Assembly (NCBI RefSeq): GCF_000350225.1
Contig: NW_005179323.1
Location: 1 to 64,000 of the forward strand
Reading direction: 5' to 3'
From: Chondrus crispus
Lineage: Eukaryota > Rhodophyta > Florideophyceae > Gigartinales > Gigartinaceae
Length of the DNA stretch: 64,000 nucleotides
The position numbers and the translations under genes were made by a program. The notes beneath the pieces were generated by a model that ran no database searches, was not told where the DNA came from, and was given only the letters and a program-made list of their open reading frames with translations. Of the stretch, positions 41,432-52,199 are shown in pieces (positions within the stretch are counted from its first letter, which is position 1; each line of letters begins with the position of its first letter).

Positions 41432-41986
41432 ATGGACAATTCACGCCCCCTGCGATGTCGATTGGAATGCGTCGTCAGGCAGTGCGCGCCAAGCAAGGGG
41501 CAGACGGGACGCAAGGGCCAAAGACAAACGGCAGACAGCGGTAAATTTATTGAAGATGAAAAAAAGGTTGCCGATGTGGTTTGCCTCACAGTCGACTGTG
41601 AGGCGAACCACACTGATGATCATCAGTCGTGGGACAGCAGACCGATTACAAAATGTCTCAAGACCAAGGACGACGACAAACTGTCCCGCCTTCTTGACCC
41701 AGCCAACAACCGTCCCGGAGCCCCCCGTGTCGTCAAAGCGGACGAGGACAAAATCATTAAGCAGCGCATTAAATACACTGCCTCCCGGGGATTTGCAATT
41801 AACAATTGTACATTGCGAGCTATCATGGCTCGCATTGCCAATGATGGTCGACGCGGTTTTCAGACGAAGGACAACATGCCCTCCCCGGACGTTATTCGTA
41901 CCTGGAGAACCCGAAACAGGGATATCACGTTTCCAACAGCCGATCCCACGAATCTTCTAATCCTAGTTACTCCCCGACTCCTCTAA
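41432..41986 (+). pseudogene. N-terminal fragment of a pogo/Tc1-mariner-like transposase
   Basis: ATG at 41432, 184 codons. Residues ~90-165 resemble the helix-turn-helix DNA-binding segment of pogo/CENP-B-type transposases: a Gly/Pro-rich lead (NNRPGAPRVV), DEDKIIKQRIKYTASRG, then TLRAIMARIANDG and a final VIRTWRTRNRD. No DDE catalytic core follows. The frame ends about 20 codons later and downstream DNA is repetitive. The first ~60 codons cross a 38-bp palindrome and are probably not original coding sequence. I judge this a 5' remnant; the family is moderately supported. Confidence 0.45.
41575..41612. repeat. 38-bp near-perfect palindrome
   Basis: Centred on GTCGAC (41591-41596). The 19-bp arms TGTGGTTTGCCTCACAGTC and its complement differ at one position. 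It could be two abutting terminal inverted repeats. Confidence 0.75.
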
Positions 41987-42057
41987 ATCTCCGAGGCACT
42001 GCGAATCCCTAAAGTACAAAAACCATCCTACTCCTTACTCCTGAATCCCCTGCCGGC

Positions 42058-42291
42058 CTGTGACCAGTGGCCTCTGATCACAGCTCCCCACTGATCACCG
42101 GTCCTAACTCTCAAAATTTGCACCCCCATTTGCAAATTTTATACAGCAATGACGATGTCGGACGACACCCCCTGCCGGCCTGTGATCAGTGGCCACTGAT
42201 CACAGCTCCTCACTGATCACCGGTCCTAACTCTCAAAATTTGCACCCAAATTTTGCAAATTTTATACAGCAATGACGGTGCACCGGTTGAC
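42058..42291. repeat. Two 122-bp direct repeats with a 26-bp palindrome
   Basis: Each unit begins with a CTGTGA...TCACAG palindrome and ends with CAAATTTTATACAGCAATGACG. The palindrome is perfect at 42180-42205 and has two mismatched pairs at 42058-42083. Confidence 0.65.
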
Positions 42292-42593
42292 AACGAGAGT
42301 GGGTGTATGGTGAGGAAAACGAAAAAGTTAAGGATCAGACTGGCTGCAGGAACTAGAGAGGTGTAGGGACACGGACTTCGAAAGGCGGGGATACATAACG
42401 TGCCCCCTTGCAACAAGCCCACAAAGGTAGCAGACCTGAATTTTGTTTGCAATAACGATACAGTTTATATGTCGCAACTACGGATATAGAGGCCGGCGCA
42501 GAGCTTATAGTCAGTGCATAAAAGTATGCAGAGCTGTGTGGTAGTACTAAAAACTGTTGAATAAAGACCAGAGTTCTTGTTCCGCACATATAC

Positions 42594-45500
42594 TTATGCC
42601 TGACGTGGCGGATACCCTTCCTTTCGCCCCCACACTTGATAAATTCCACCGTCTGGGAGACTCCTGTGTTGTACTGCTGAGTTTGATGTGCATATGAGAC
42701 ACATATGGTCGTCGCTTTCGGCGCTGTCCTGCTCGCAGTAGTGCATAACTAATGCCTTTCGAACGTAGCTTCCAAGCTCAACCAGCGCTCTTCTTTCGTT
42801 TCGTTGTTGTATCATCACCCCGTATCCATCTTCTTCAGCTTCGCACTCCTTCACTGCGCAATATCGTGTTGTTTCTTGACTTTCTTTCTCACGAGCGTCC
42901 AGAATCCGGACTTGAACCACGGCCAGCACCATCCAGAACCTTCTGTCCTCATCATGCTCAGAATCATTGTTCTCATGAAGAGTGAATGTGAGATCAGGAT
43001 CTGCGGTCGAAACTACAGAAGAATGCAAGGCTTGAATCACGCTCCCATAAGATATAGTGGCCAAAACAGATGTCTGGTCTCTTTTTCGCCCGTCTGTTAT
43101 TTTGCACCACTTGGCAGTTCCATATATCTGTACGGTTACGGAATTTCCATGGTCCGGCCGGCCACTTCTAAGACGTAGCTTTTGTTTCCATAAATGCTCT
43201 AAAAACTCCCTTGCTTTCAACAGAAATGCAAGGTCAGTTGATTGGAACATTTCCGAATGTTGACCTCCGTCTGCAGTGTTTCCGAGGTTCATAATTACTG
43301 AATTGTCTACGCGCCAGTCCTTCCTACTGAGAGACGACGATAAGAGTCCTTTCCGATGTAATCGAAGGTTCTGCAGAACAGGAGTTGGGAAGCAGTCCTG
43401 AAGCTTTTGTAGAAATCTTCCCGCATCCTGAAGCCCAGAACTGTCGTAGCCCAAGAGATTTAAAACCGACTTCGCTGTCTCAAAGCTCCAGCCGTTCTCA
43501 CTAGTGTCAATGCCTTCAGTTTCAATTGCCAGACGAGTCTTCCAGTCGTTGGCAAGACGATGTTCCATAGCCTGTAATTGTGAGTTTTTCATATTGGATT
43601 GAGCTACCCCCCTCTTCAATGGCTGATGAGCGCTTTCAAACAACAACTCTTGTACATGTCTTACACTACCGAACAGTGGCAATGTATGTGTGAAGAACTC
43701 CAACAATCTGTGAAGGTTTGGTTTGTCCAAATGAGTGGAGGCAAAGCTGTTTGTGCGACACAGCTTATCTACTCGAGATAGGTAACGAAGTGCCATATTA
43801 CGAATCTCCAGAAGTCTCTTGGTTCCTCCTTCTTCATTGTGTGTGTCTAATGACCTCTTACCATCTATCCTTGAGTCCGGAAAGTACTGCGTTCTGCTCA
43901 CGAGAGAGGAAAACAGGTCGAGGAGGTCGAGAGCTTCATCGATAGTAGCACAGTTTCCGCTCTCTCTCTCGCCTGTGATTTTGTTCACGTACCAAGCACT
44001 CTTCATCGCCCGTGATGCTACCAAGAGCAGGCAGTACATAGACGATATCGTCATTGAATGTAGCACATGCTTGTCATGGTTGATTAGGCTCTCCTGATAT
44101 ATGAGATAGCCATCCTTCAAAGCCATCTTGGCAATTGCCTCGGCATCTTTGCGTACATCTTTTGGTAGCTGTTATACAGAGATTCATGATGTCGCGACCA
44201 ATCCCGAGGAAAAGATGATCGGGAGCCACAACGCATGAGCGATACGAATCGAAAACAGAAGGAACAACCGGTTTGCTACTGCCGAGTACACGAGGCACAC
44301 GAGCGCGAACTTGTCGCAGTTTCTCAGAGAGTTGATGAAGTGCCTGCAAACTTGTCTCAAACGTATCTGCGTCATCCATTCCGAGGGCTTTCAACTCTTC
44401 CCTGGATAACTTGGATCTCCTCAATGCAGTAGCCCGGTTCTCATCTCTCGCGAAAGATGGATGGTCGGAATGGATGCGGGTTGTGTAACAATACTTGCTT
44501 CCTTGAAATCCAGACTTGTCGTACCTACCATAGCTGCATAAGTGACATGGAACATTGGAGCAGTGCCCTAGTAGGTCCAAAGTGTGGGACACTGCAGGAT
44601 AGTCTCCAACGTACCCGACGACATCGAGAAAAAGAACAACCTTCTCTCCTTTTGCAGTGGTCAACTCAAATCCCTTTTCTGTCCCCTCAATGATATCATC
44701 AATAACTGCCGCCAGTACCTCGTTTGTAGATACCCCTGGAGGAGTTAGCCCGATAGGTCTGATGGCTCCTGCTCCATTGCGGTTCTCCGGAGCCATACTT
44801 ATTGGCAGCATGTATACACCACCCATGCTTCCTTTCTTTCCAATGTACGGCGTAAATCCATCAGAGTACAGAAACATTCTATACACAACGTACTTTCTTC
44901 CATCTTCCAAACGTCCACTGCTTTCCGCATCGACGCGATGACCCTTGTTCATTGGATTATCATCGGCAGATACTCGTTTCACTACGGTTTTGTCAAACAT
45001 CTGGTTGTAAACGCCCCTATTCGTTCCGGTGAGATTCGAAAGATTTCTTTCAGAAGATACAACCAAGCTGGTGGCGTAGTCGTCATCACAGTTCTGTCTT
45101 CTCCACATCCTATACACAAGGAAGGGTGTTTGCGTTGGTTCTTCCGAATCTTCGGCGTCTGGCTGTCCTAGGAGTGCAAGTTCGACGACCATGTCACTGG
45201 GAAGGAATGCCCGAGATTCTGGTCTCTTCGTCTTCATCGTTTTGGTACGCTTTGAATTGGACTCCGCCTGCGGTTCTGTCCAGTTTGGCTCATCGTAAAC
45301 AAAGAAGGAAGATACAACTGCATGAAATCTCATGTTCGTTGAGGACGTTACTGCAAACTGGGCTTGCATCAATCTGCCCTTCACCGCGTCACTTGTTTCG
45401 ACCGTAATGTTAAGAAGGAGCCCTTTTCGCAGTTTCACTGTCACACCATCTTCGGTTGGAATCCGATAAACAGATAGACTCCCAGCCCTATCCTTGATTA

Positions 45501-46398
45501 TTGGAGTGTCCTCAATATCCGAGAACCTCGGTATCTCGATTGACGGATCCATATCATGCCGTCTTCCTTGCACCATCTCCCGCAATTTTGCTGTCGAAAA
45601 GTCAAGTTTTGCCCAGTTGCTCGGTCTTACAATCATGGTCGGAGCGCTGTCCTGTGAGGTATACTTTCCAACGCCAGCCTTCGACCCAGACTTCGACAAA
45701 TCCACAGTAAACATTTCTACATGACAAGGAACGAAGAAGTTGGATTTCGCAAATGGACGAACACGTCTCTTCAGAGTAGATGTACTTGGCAGTTTGAGAG
45801 TGAGCTGCCTTTCATTCGGTCTCCAGTTCCTAAAGTTGGCAAGTGTCTGATACGCAGTCTCGCTGAGACGCGTGCTCCCAGTTGCTGTTATCAGTGATGC
45901 AATATTTGTCCAGGTCAATCGAATTCCACCAGAAGCGCTTTCGAACATGCTGTCTATCAGCTCCTCAGACTCCTCAGCTTCGTAGGCATTGTCCTGCTCA
46001 ACGCTCAATCCAATGTCTAATCCAGAAATTCCTTTGCTTTCTTCACAACAGATCGTGTTATTTCGTTCGGGGTGAGGACTTGATGGAAGTGCCTCCACAC
46101 CGTCATGCATGACGCCTTGGTATTCTTGGAGGTCGCTTAAAAGCCCGTCTTTCAGAAGGGAAGCGTAGGATTCTGACTGACCGTCTAGTAACATGAACCC
46201 ATCTCCTGGACGTTTAGCTGGCTTTGTACACAGTTGCCTACATGGCCTTGCTCTTTTTCGATTTCTTTCAAGCTGAGGTTCAGAAGAAGATGGTGCGTGC
46301 CCACCCGAAGTAGTCCCTTGTGATGCAACATCTTCGGAACGCTTTGCATAAGGTCCGCGTTTTTTAAGAACCCAACGACTCTTGCTTTGACGCCCCAT
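42594..46398 (-). CDS. Large Tnp2/KDZ-like transposase-type protein, frame broken once
   Basis: ATG at 46398 (MGRQSKSRWVLKKRGPY, a basic start). The first frame runs to 44074 and the second from about 44170 to 42594, about 1,260 residues in total. A region near 44520-44620 has VGDYPAVSHTLDL followed by PCHLCSYGRYDKSG and a His/Arg-rich segment (TTRIHSDHPSFAR). A D-x-P-A motif ahead of a CxxC pair is reminiscent of the Tnp2/Transposase_21 region of CACTA-type and KDZ transposases. I cannot name a complete DDE triad, so the class is tentative. The frames overlap at 44074-44126, and one extra base near 44160-44175 would join them. Stop-free frames of ~775 and ~525 codons indicate a recently active or host-adopted gene. 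Confidence 0.5.
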
Positions 46399-46830
46399 CT
46401 GTGACAGTTTCGACCAGGTCCGCAACTAGAAGTGGGGCTGCAGTGAAGTTTGGCATGGACCTCGGCATTAACAAGATTTCAGCAAGCTTACTGCTCTACA
46501 GCCGAAAGAAGGTCTTTTGTTACATTTGGCGATGCATACGGTTGTGCCGTTAATATTAAAGCTTGGTTCAATGAATAGAAACGGTAAAAAGGATATGCTC
46601 CTACTCGCATTTTGATGTGATGCCGCATGCAAAAGCTCAATGAATGGCTGTCGTTAAGGACAGCCATGCCATACCGAATTCGGTAGTTTCAAATTGAGAT
46701 TTCAGTACGACACGTGCCCATGAACAGTTTGAAATATCTAGCTACCGGTTTTTTCTGAACACTGCATATATATATGCAGCAATATAGTTCCAGGACCAGA
46801 TCCAACTCTCTGCACGCCCGTCGTCCGCAG

Positions 46831-48232
46831 TCTTGATCCACCATGCATCCCGTTTTCTGACAGTTTCCGTTCTGCGAGTTGCGTGTTCGGTTGAGATATC
46901 ATCCACACAGTAAGTGAAACTACTTCTCCCAGAGTCTTGACGCACAACGCATCCGTTTCTCTAACAGTTTCCGTTCTGCGAGTTGCTTGTCTGTTTGAAA
47001 TATCATCCGCAGTAAGTGACGCCACTTCTCCCACAGTTCTGACCCACCATGCATCCATTTTTCTAACAGTTTCCCTTCTGCGAGTTGCGTGTTTGGTTTA
47101 GATGTCATCCACAGTAAGTGACGCCACTTCTCCCATAGTTCTGACCCACCACGACTCCATTTTTCTAACAGTTTCCTTTCTGCGAGTTGCGTGTTTGATT
47201 GAGATATCATCTGCAGTAAGTGACGCCACTTCTCCCATAGTTCTGACCCACCACGAATCCATTTTTCTAACAGTTTCCTTTCTGCGAGTTGCGTGTTTGT
47301 TTGGGATATCATCATCCACAGTAAGTGACGCCACTTCTCCTACAGTTCTGACCCACCACGAATCCATTTTTCTAACAGTTTCCCTTCTGCGAGTTGCGTG
47401 TTCGGTTGAGATATCATCCACAGTAAGTGACGCCACTTCTGCCACAGTTCTGACCCACCACGCATCCATTTCTCTAACAGTTTCCTTTCTGCGAGTTGCG
47501 TGTTTGTTTGGGATATCATCCACAGTAAGTGACGCCACTTCTCCCACAGTCCTGACCCACCACGAATCCATTTTCTAACAGTTTCCTTTCTGCGAGTTGC
47601 GTGTTTGGTTGACATATCATCCACAGTAAGTGACGCCACTTCTGTCACAGTCCTGACCCAACACGCATCCATTTTTCTAACAGTTTCCTTTCTGCGGGTT
47701 GCGTGTTTGGTTGAGATATCATCCACAGTAAGTGACGCCACTTCTGCCACAGTTCTGACCCTCCACGCATCCATTTTTCTAACAGTTTCCTTTCTGCGAG
47801 TTGCGTGTTTGGTTGAGATGTCATCCACAGTAAGTGACGCCACTTCTGCCACAGTTCTGACCCACCACGCATCCATTTTTCTAACAGTTTCCTTTCTGCG
47901 AGTTGCGTGTTTGGTTTAGATGTCATCCACAGTAAGTGACGCCACTTCTCCCATAGTTCTGACCCACCACAAATCCATTTTTCTAACAGTGTCCTTTCTG
48001 CGAGTTGCGTGTTTGGTTGAGATATCTTCTGCAGTAAGTGACGCCACTTCTCCCATAGTCCTGACCCACCACGCATCCATTTTTCTAACAGTTTCCTTTC
48101 TGCGAGTTGCGTGTTTGGTTGAGATATCATCCATAGTAAGTGACGCCACTTCTGCTACAGTCATGACCCACCGCGCATCCCCGTTTCTGACAGTTTGCTT
48201 TCTGCGAGTTGCGTGTTTGGTTGAAATGTCAT
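46831..48232. repeat. Minisatellite, ~13 copies of a 102-bp unit
   Basis: Monomers 102 bp long (one has a 3-bp insertion, one a 1-bp loss), around 85-95% alike by eye. Because 102 is divisible by three, long frames of 34-residue repeats appear in several frames on both strands; none is preferred, so I do not call a protein. Every monomer contains GTAAGT, a CTGAC or CTTGAC motif, and TTTCT(A/G)ACAG in that order on the plus strand. It lies ~430 bp upstream of the large transposase gene. Confidence 0.8.
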
Positions 48233-48235
48233 GCG

Positions 48236-50836
48236 GAGACACGAGTGCGCTGCAGACGTTTGGTAAGTGAGCGCTTTCTCTAGGCAATGCCGTTTTGCGA
48301 TTACCTACAACGCTGTAACGTAAGTTCGCACATTCTCTAACACATTGAAAGTTTCGAAGAACTGTTCTGACCAAGCCTCACAGCGTTCCTTGTCTCACTG
48401 CAGGTCAACCCGCCCGTCTTCTAACTCAGGATCAGGTAAGCCATCAGTACACCCTCCTTGGTCTATCAGAATTCCAATCCACCATCATGACGTACTGTGA
48501 CCGTAACTGACCTCTCTTGTTATGTTTCTTGGCGTTGATTATTGTATTTAACGGAAGCGCAATGAACCACTGCTGCGGTATTCCGGTATTTGGACGGGGT
48601 AGATGTAGTGTATGTAGCCGTAACAATACTCTTTGGTTGCTACAAATAAATGTGATGTGAACGCCGCTGGAACCGCTATCGGTTTCATCCTTCGGGTTGG
48701 GACCGTTTCTGGACCGGCGGGGTGATGTCACCTTTGCAAGAAAGGTACTGGATTAACATTTCATTGACTGAGAGTAGGTCGGAGCATTACGTGTAGTGTT
48801 GCATTGGAGCTGCGAATGGAGACATATTTTCACTGCCCTGGAGCAGCAAAACATGGTCGTCGGTGGCTGCGCATATGCAGCGATGATCACCGTCTCATCA
48901 TTGCATCAATGTAAAAGCGGTTGGCCCTGCGGGACCTGCCCGTGTACAGCGCCAGCCAGCCATCTACCGCCGCAGGCCAGGCAGAGACGCTGTACCATAA
49001 CTATGCTGCTTTTCAGCCAATGGCGTTTGGCACTGCGAGACTTACCCGTGTGCAGCGCCAGCCAGTCATCTACCGCCACAGGCCAGGCAGAGACGCTGTG
49101 CCATAACTATTCCGATTTTCAGCCAATGGCGTTATTGGTAAAAAATGTGCAAAATCGCGACATGAAATCAACAAGCGTTGCTACATTTATGACACATTTT
49201 TTGCTGGCCCGGACCAAAATATTTGCGCCGATTTTTTATTGCCTCCGATAGGCTGATTTGACCTTCCTGTGAAGAGATTTCCTGCCGAATTCGATGGAAG
49301 AAGTAGGAAATGATTTGGGTACTTGTTAGTTCCAGAACTTTGCATACCAATCAATGCGGATAAATGGGTTTTTGGTAGCCACAAATCATTTGTTAACGTT
49401 GTAATCCGACACTCAGTCATACAGGGGATAGTGAGAAGGTGCTCAGTTGACGTGTTTTCTTAAACTTTATTAATATTGGCAAATGAGAGGGCATGACACG
49501 TAGTGTACGTTATGCGAGCAAAACCGCAACTTGGATACTCTAAGAAAGAAGCTATTCATGGTCCGTACTAGCATTCTCAAAGTGATGCAGAAGTGCTATG
49601 ACTTATTCAGGATTGAACTTGTAAAAGACGGATGCAAACCGCGTGATGTCCAAAAATCTTATTCAGAGACATATCGAAATGGAAGAGCAACGATGACAGA
49701 GAGAGGCGTCAGAAGACGACAGCAGTGCGAGGAAATGGGCTTTAAGAGGTCCATTTCTCGGGGCAAGGATGTTTTGCATATTTAATGTTTACTAGATTCC
49801 TATCTATAACCACAACCAGTCCAAGTATTGATGAGAATGTCGTGATGGAGGTATGGTGCTGGCTGTCTTTTTCATGCACTCGTACATGTACGTGGCGTAC
49901 TTCGTACGAAAAACCTTGCAGGCTTTAAAAATAGAATTTAAATTTGCGCACCTCTCGTGATATCATGACATTTTGTAGCTCAACGGCACCATTGGTAATT
50001 TAGTTAAATGTTATTCTCATTAAGATGCAGCGGACCGACATTTGTTCAGCTTTCTATGTGGAGCTGCAGTTATGTATGTTTGGCAGAGCGGAATGCTTTC
50101 CTGCATGTGAATTTTGTGTCACTGGAAATTCGTCGAGTATTCGAGTCCCTGGAGTCATTGTTCGTATATTATTTGAGACATTTTTTCATGTATACATTAT
50201 CGATACATTATAATTACATATTATTGCTATTATTAATGTTTTTATTTCAAATACTTTCTTTACAAACCATGACGCAATGATCTGCAGAGTATTCCGTAAT
50301 ATTCAAGTTTCTACCCCGCCAGTTTCTACAGTGTTGAGGATTTGAATTAAAAATACAATATGAAGAAAAAAAGCCCCAGGAGCATGATCATCTTGCAGCC
50401 GTACCGCCATTGGCACTTTGCTTGTCGTGCCCTTAGCTGATACAAAACGAATCAATGTTTTTAGGTTAAATTTGTCGTGAAACACGAGGGTTGATACACT
50501 GTACTGTGCCTCAATTTGCGTTACAAAACGTGACCATGACGTCATGCTCCGCAGTGTGCTGAGCATGACGTAATAATCCTCTCTACACAGTGATCATGTT
50601 TTGAGCTAAATTATAATATGAAAACATAGCAAACAATGCGTGTGTACTGTACGTCTTCTTCAAAATATCTTCATGCTTGGGTGTGTCCAACGATGTTGTG
50701 ATCGCAGCCGACACGCTGGCATCGGCCTGATTTCTGAGTCGAAGATGCTCAATCGTTCGACTTCAAGGGGATCTGATCATGCATTCGTTTCCACTCATAC
50801 AATTGTAGTAGCACAGCGTAAGCGTCCAGTGTTGTT
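48236..50836. other. Gene-poor stretch with a 106-bp tandem duplication
   Basis: Two 106-bp copies lie at 48921-49026 and 49027-49132, both containing CAGCGCCAGCCAG and GGCCAGGCAGAGACGCTGT. The remainder is AT-rich with short frames. One of 84 codons near 49531-49785 has no recognisable motif and lacks a convincing ATG. No RNA gene seen. Confidence 0.45.
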
Positions 50837-51096
50837 TTAATTACGCAAGAGCACATTCAATAATTCGAACCGCTTTCGTAGAGCATCACGTCGCGTTTCG
50901 GCGCACGTCACATGCTCGGTGCAGTCCTCTGACCATGACGGACAGGGTACGGAGGGTGGGATCCATTTGAACAAGGACTCGTCAAGGAAATACTTTGCGA
51001 CGTATGAGTCCTGCCGCAACCCTACTTGGCTGCCTTGTCGTGACTTCAATGATCGTCAGACCTCATCACAGGGTCCCTCAAATAACTCTCAGCCTT

Positions 51097-51486
51097 TTAG
51101 AGTATGACGAGTGTGAGCAGGGGGCCATACACAAAGGCAACGATGACGCCAAGGACAAACATGGACGTAAATTGAATTGCACTGGTAACTTTATCTCCAA
51201 TTCCCGCCTGGATCAAATTGACATCACCCGCTACTCGTGCGGTAAGCTCTCCACCATCGTTCTGATCGACCCAGGTGTAATCTTGAGACATTAGACTTTC
51301 AAAAAACTTCCTTCTCAGTCTCGCACAAACGCGATGTGCTACCATGAGTTGCAACCTGACCTGAAAGAGGGACGTGACAAAAGCGATGCCACCAATGATA
51401 AGAAACCATTTTGCGAGACTGCCAACCTCGTCATGGTTCTTTTGGGTTCGATTCTCTGAACCCGATTCGTCTTTTTTCGGTGCGTT
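51097..51486 (-). pseudogene. ABCB-type ABC transporter fragment (transmembrane domain)
   Basis: An open minus-strand frame of about 130 codons matches the first half of an ABC exporter membrane domain: a predicted helix (WFLIIGGIAFVTSL), then the conserved cytosolic stretch with RLRRKFFESLMSQDYTWVDQ, GGELTARVAGDVNLIQAGIGDK, and another helix (TSMFVLGVIVAFVYGPLLTL). Full-size members continue with more helices and a nucleotide-binding domain. Here a TAA follows directly after LTLVIL, and no Walker or signature motif is found downstream. Upstream the frame ends at a TGA without an ATG. It could be one exon of a decayed gene. The family is clear from the motif; the fragment status is inferred from the missing parts. 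Confidence 0.6.
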
Positions 51487-52199
51487 TCAAAGAGAAACGT
51501 TCAATAGCAATCTCTCCGTAGTAGCTCGACTACACGAATATTAGCGACGCGCAGGAAGGCAGGACCGTGAAATTGGCGAAGGTGATATGGTAGAGGGAAA
51601 AGGTTGTCGGGATGGGACCTGGCCTTACCAATGAGGAGATGGAGTTCATGGGGATGTAGTACGACCTCGGAATATTATCCAGGAGGTGTAGACAACGTGA
51701 AGGTTTGCGATGTTTCTGCGGTGAATAATGGGAAGTCGGGTGTTATGAGAGACCGTCCGAGACTGGGGCTTGATTCTCTCTATCTCTGTGTCCTCGGTCA
51801 GAGTTTGGAACGAATGATTCACCATTTGTGGTCCCCTGGACGGACAGACGGACTGGAATCTCGAGAGTAGGGTGTGTATTTTTTCTCCGCATAAAACTTG
51901 TTGGCGTTCGTGTGGTACTGTAGTCGCATTTACAATTTGAAAAGCTTCTTTACCTCCGCCAAAGCGATGCAATGTGTAGTAGTAGTATTTCATCAGTTAC
52001 GGATCGCGACCCAGCATGTGTTGCATTTGTTGTCTCTTTCCTAATTCCAGTTGACCGCAGTGCACAGCTGGACCTAATGGACACTACAGTATTTATTTCT
52101 AAATGCGAGCTGTAGCTTCCAATTTTAATTATAAAGTACTGTAGCGTCTCCCAAGAAATGCTGCGCACTGCTCCGATTTGTTAGGGAAACGGGCATAGG
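51487..52199. other. Intergenic stretch
   Basis: No supported gene or repeat. It separates the ABC fragment from the EST1-like gene. Confidence 0.4.

Noticed and set aside
46905-48232. CRISPR array in the regularly spaced repeats
   Set aside because: Units are contiguous with no unique spacers, and the sequence is eukaryotic.
46920-48374. Long repeated-peptide frames on both strands of the 102-bp array
   Set aside because: They exist because the monomer length is divisible by three; several frames are equally open and all break at diverged units, so none is supported as a protein.
49531-49785. 84-codon frame as a small gene
   Set aside because: No ATG at the start, no motif and no paralogue in the window.
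51440-51475. tRNA-like T-loop sequence (GGTTCGATTC)
   Set aside because: Flanking bases do not pair as a T stem, and no acceptor or anticodon arm is found; the stretch is explained by the ABC transporter frame.
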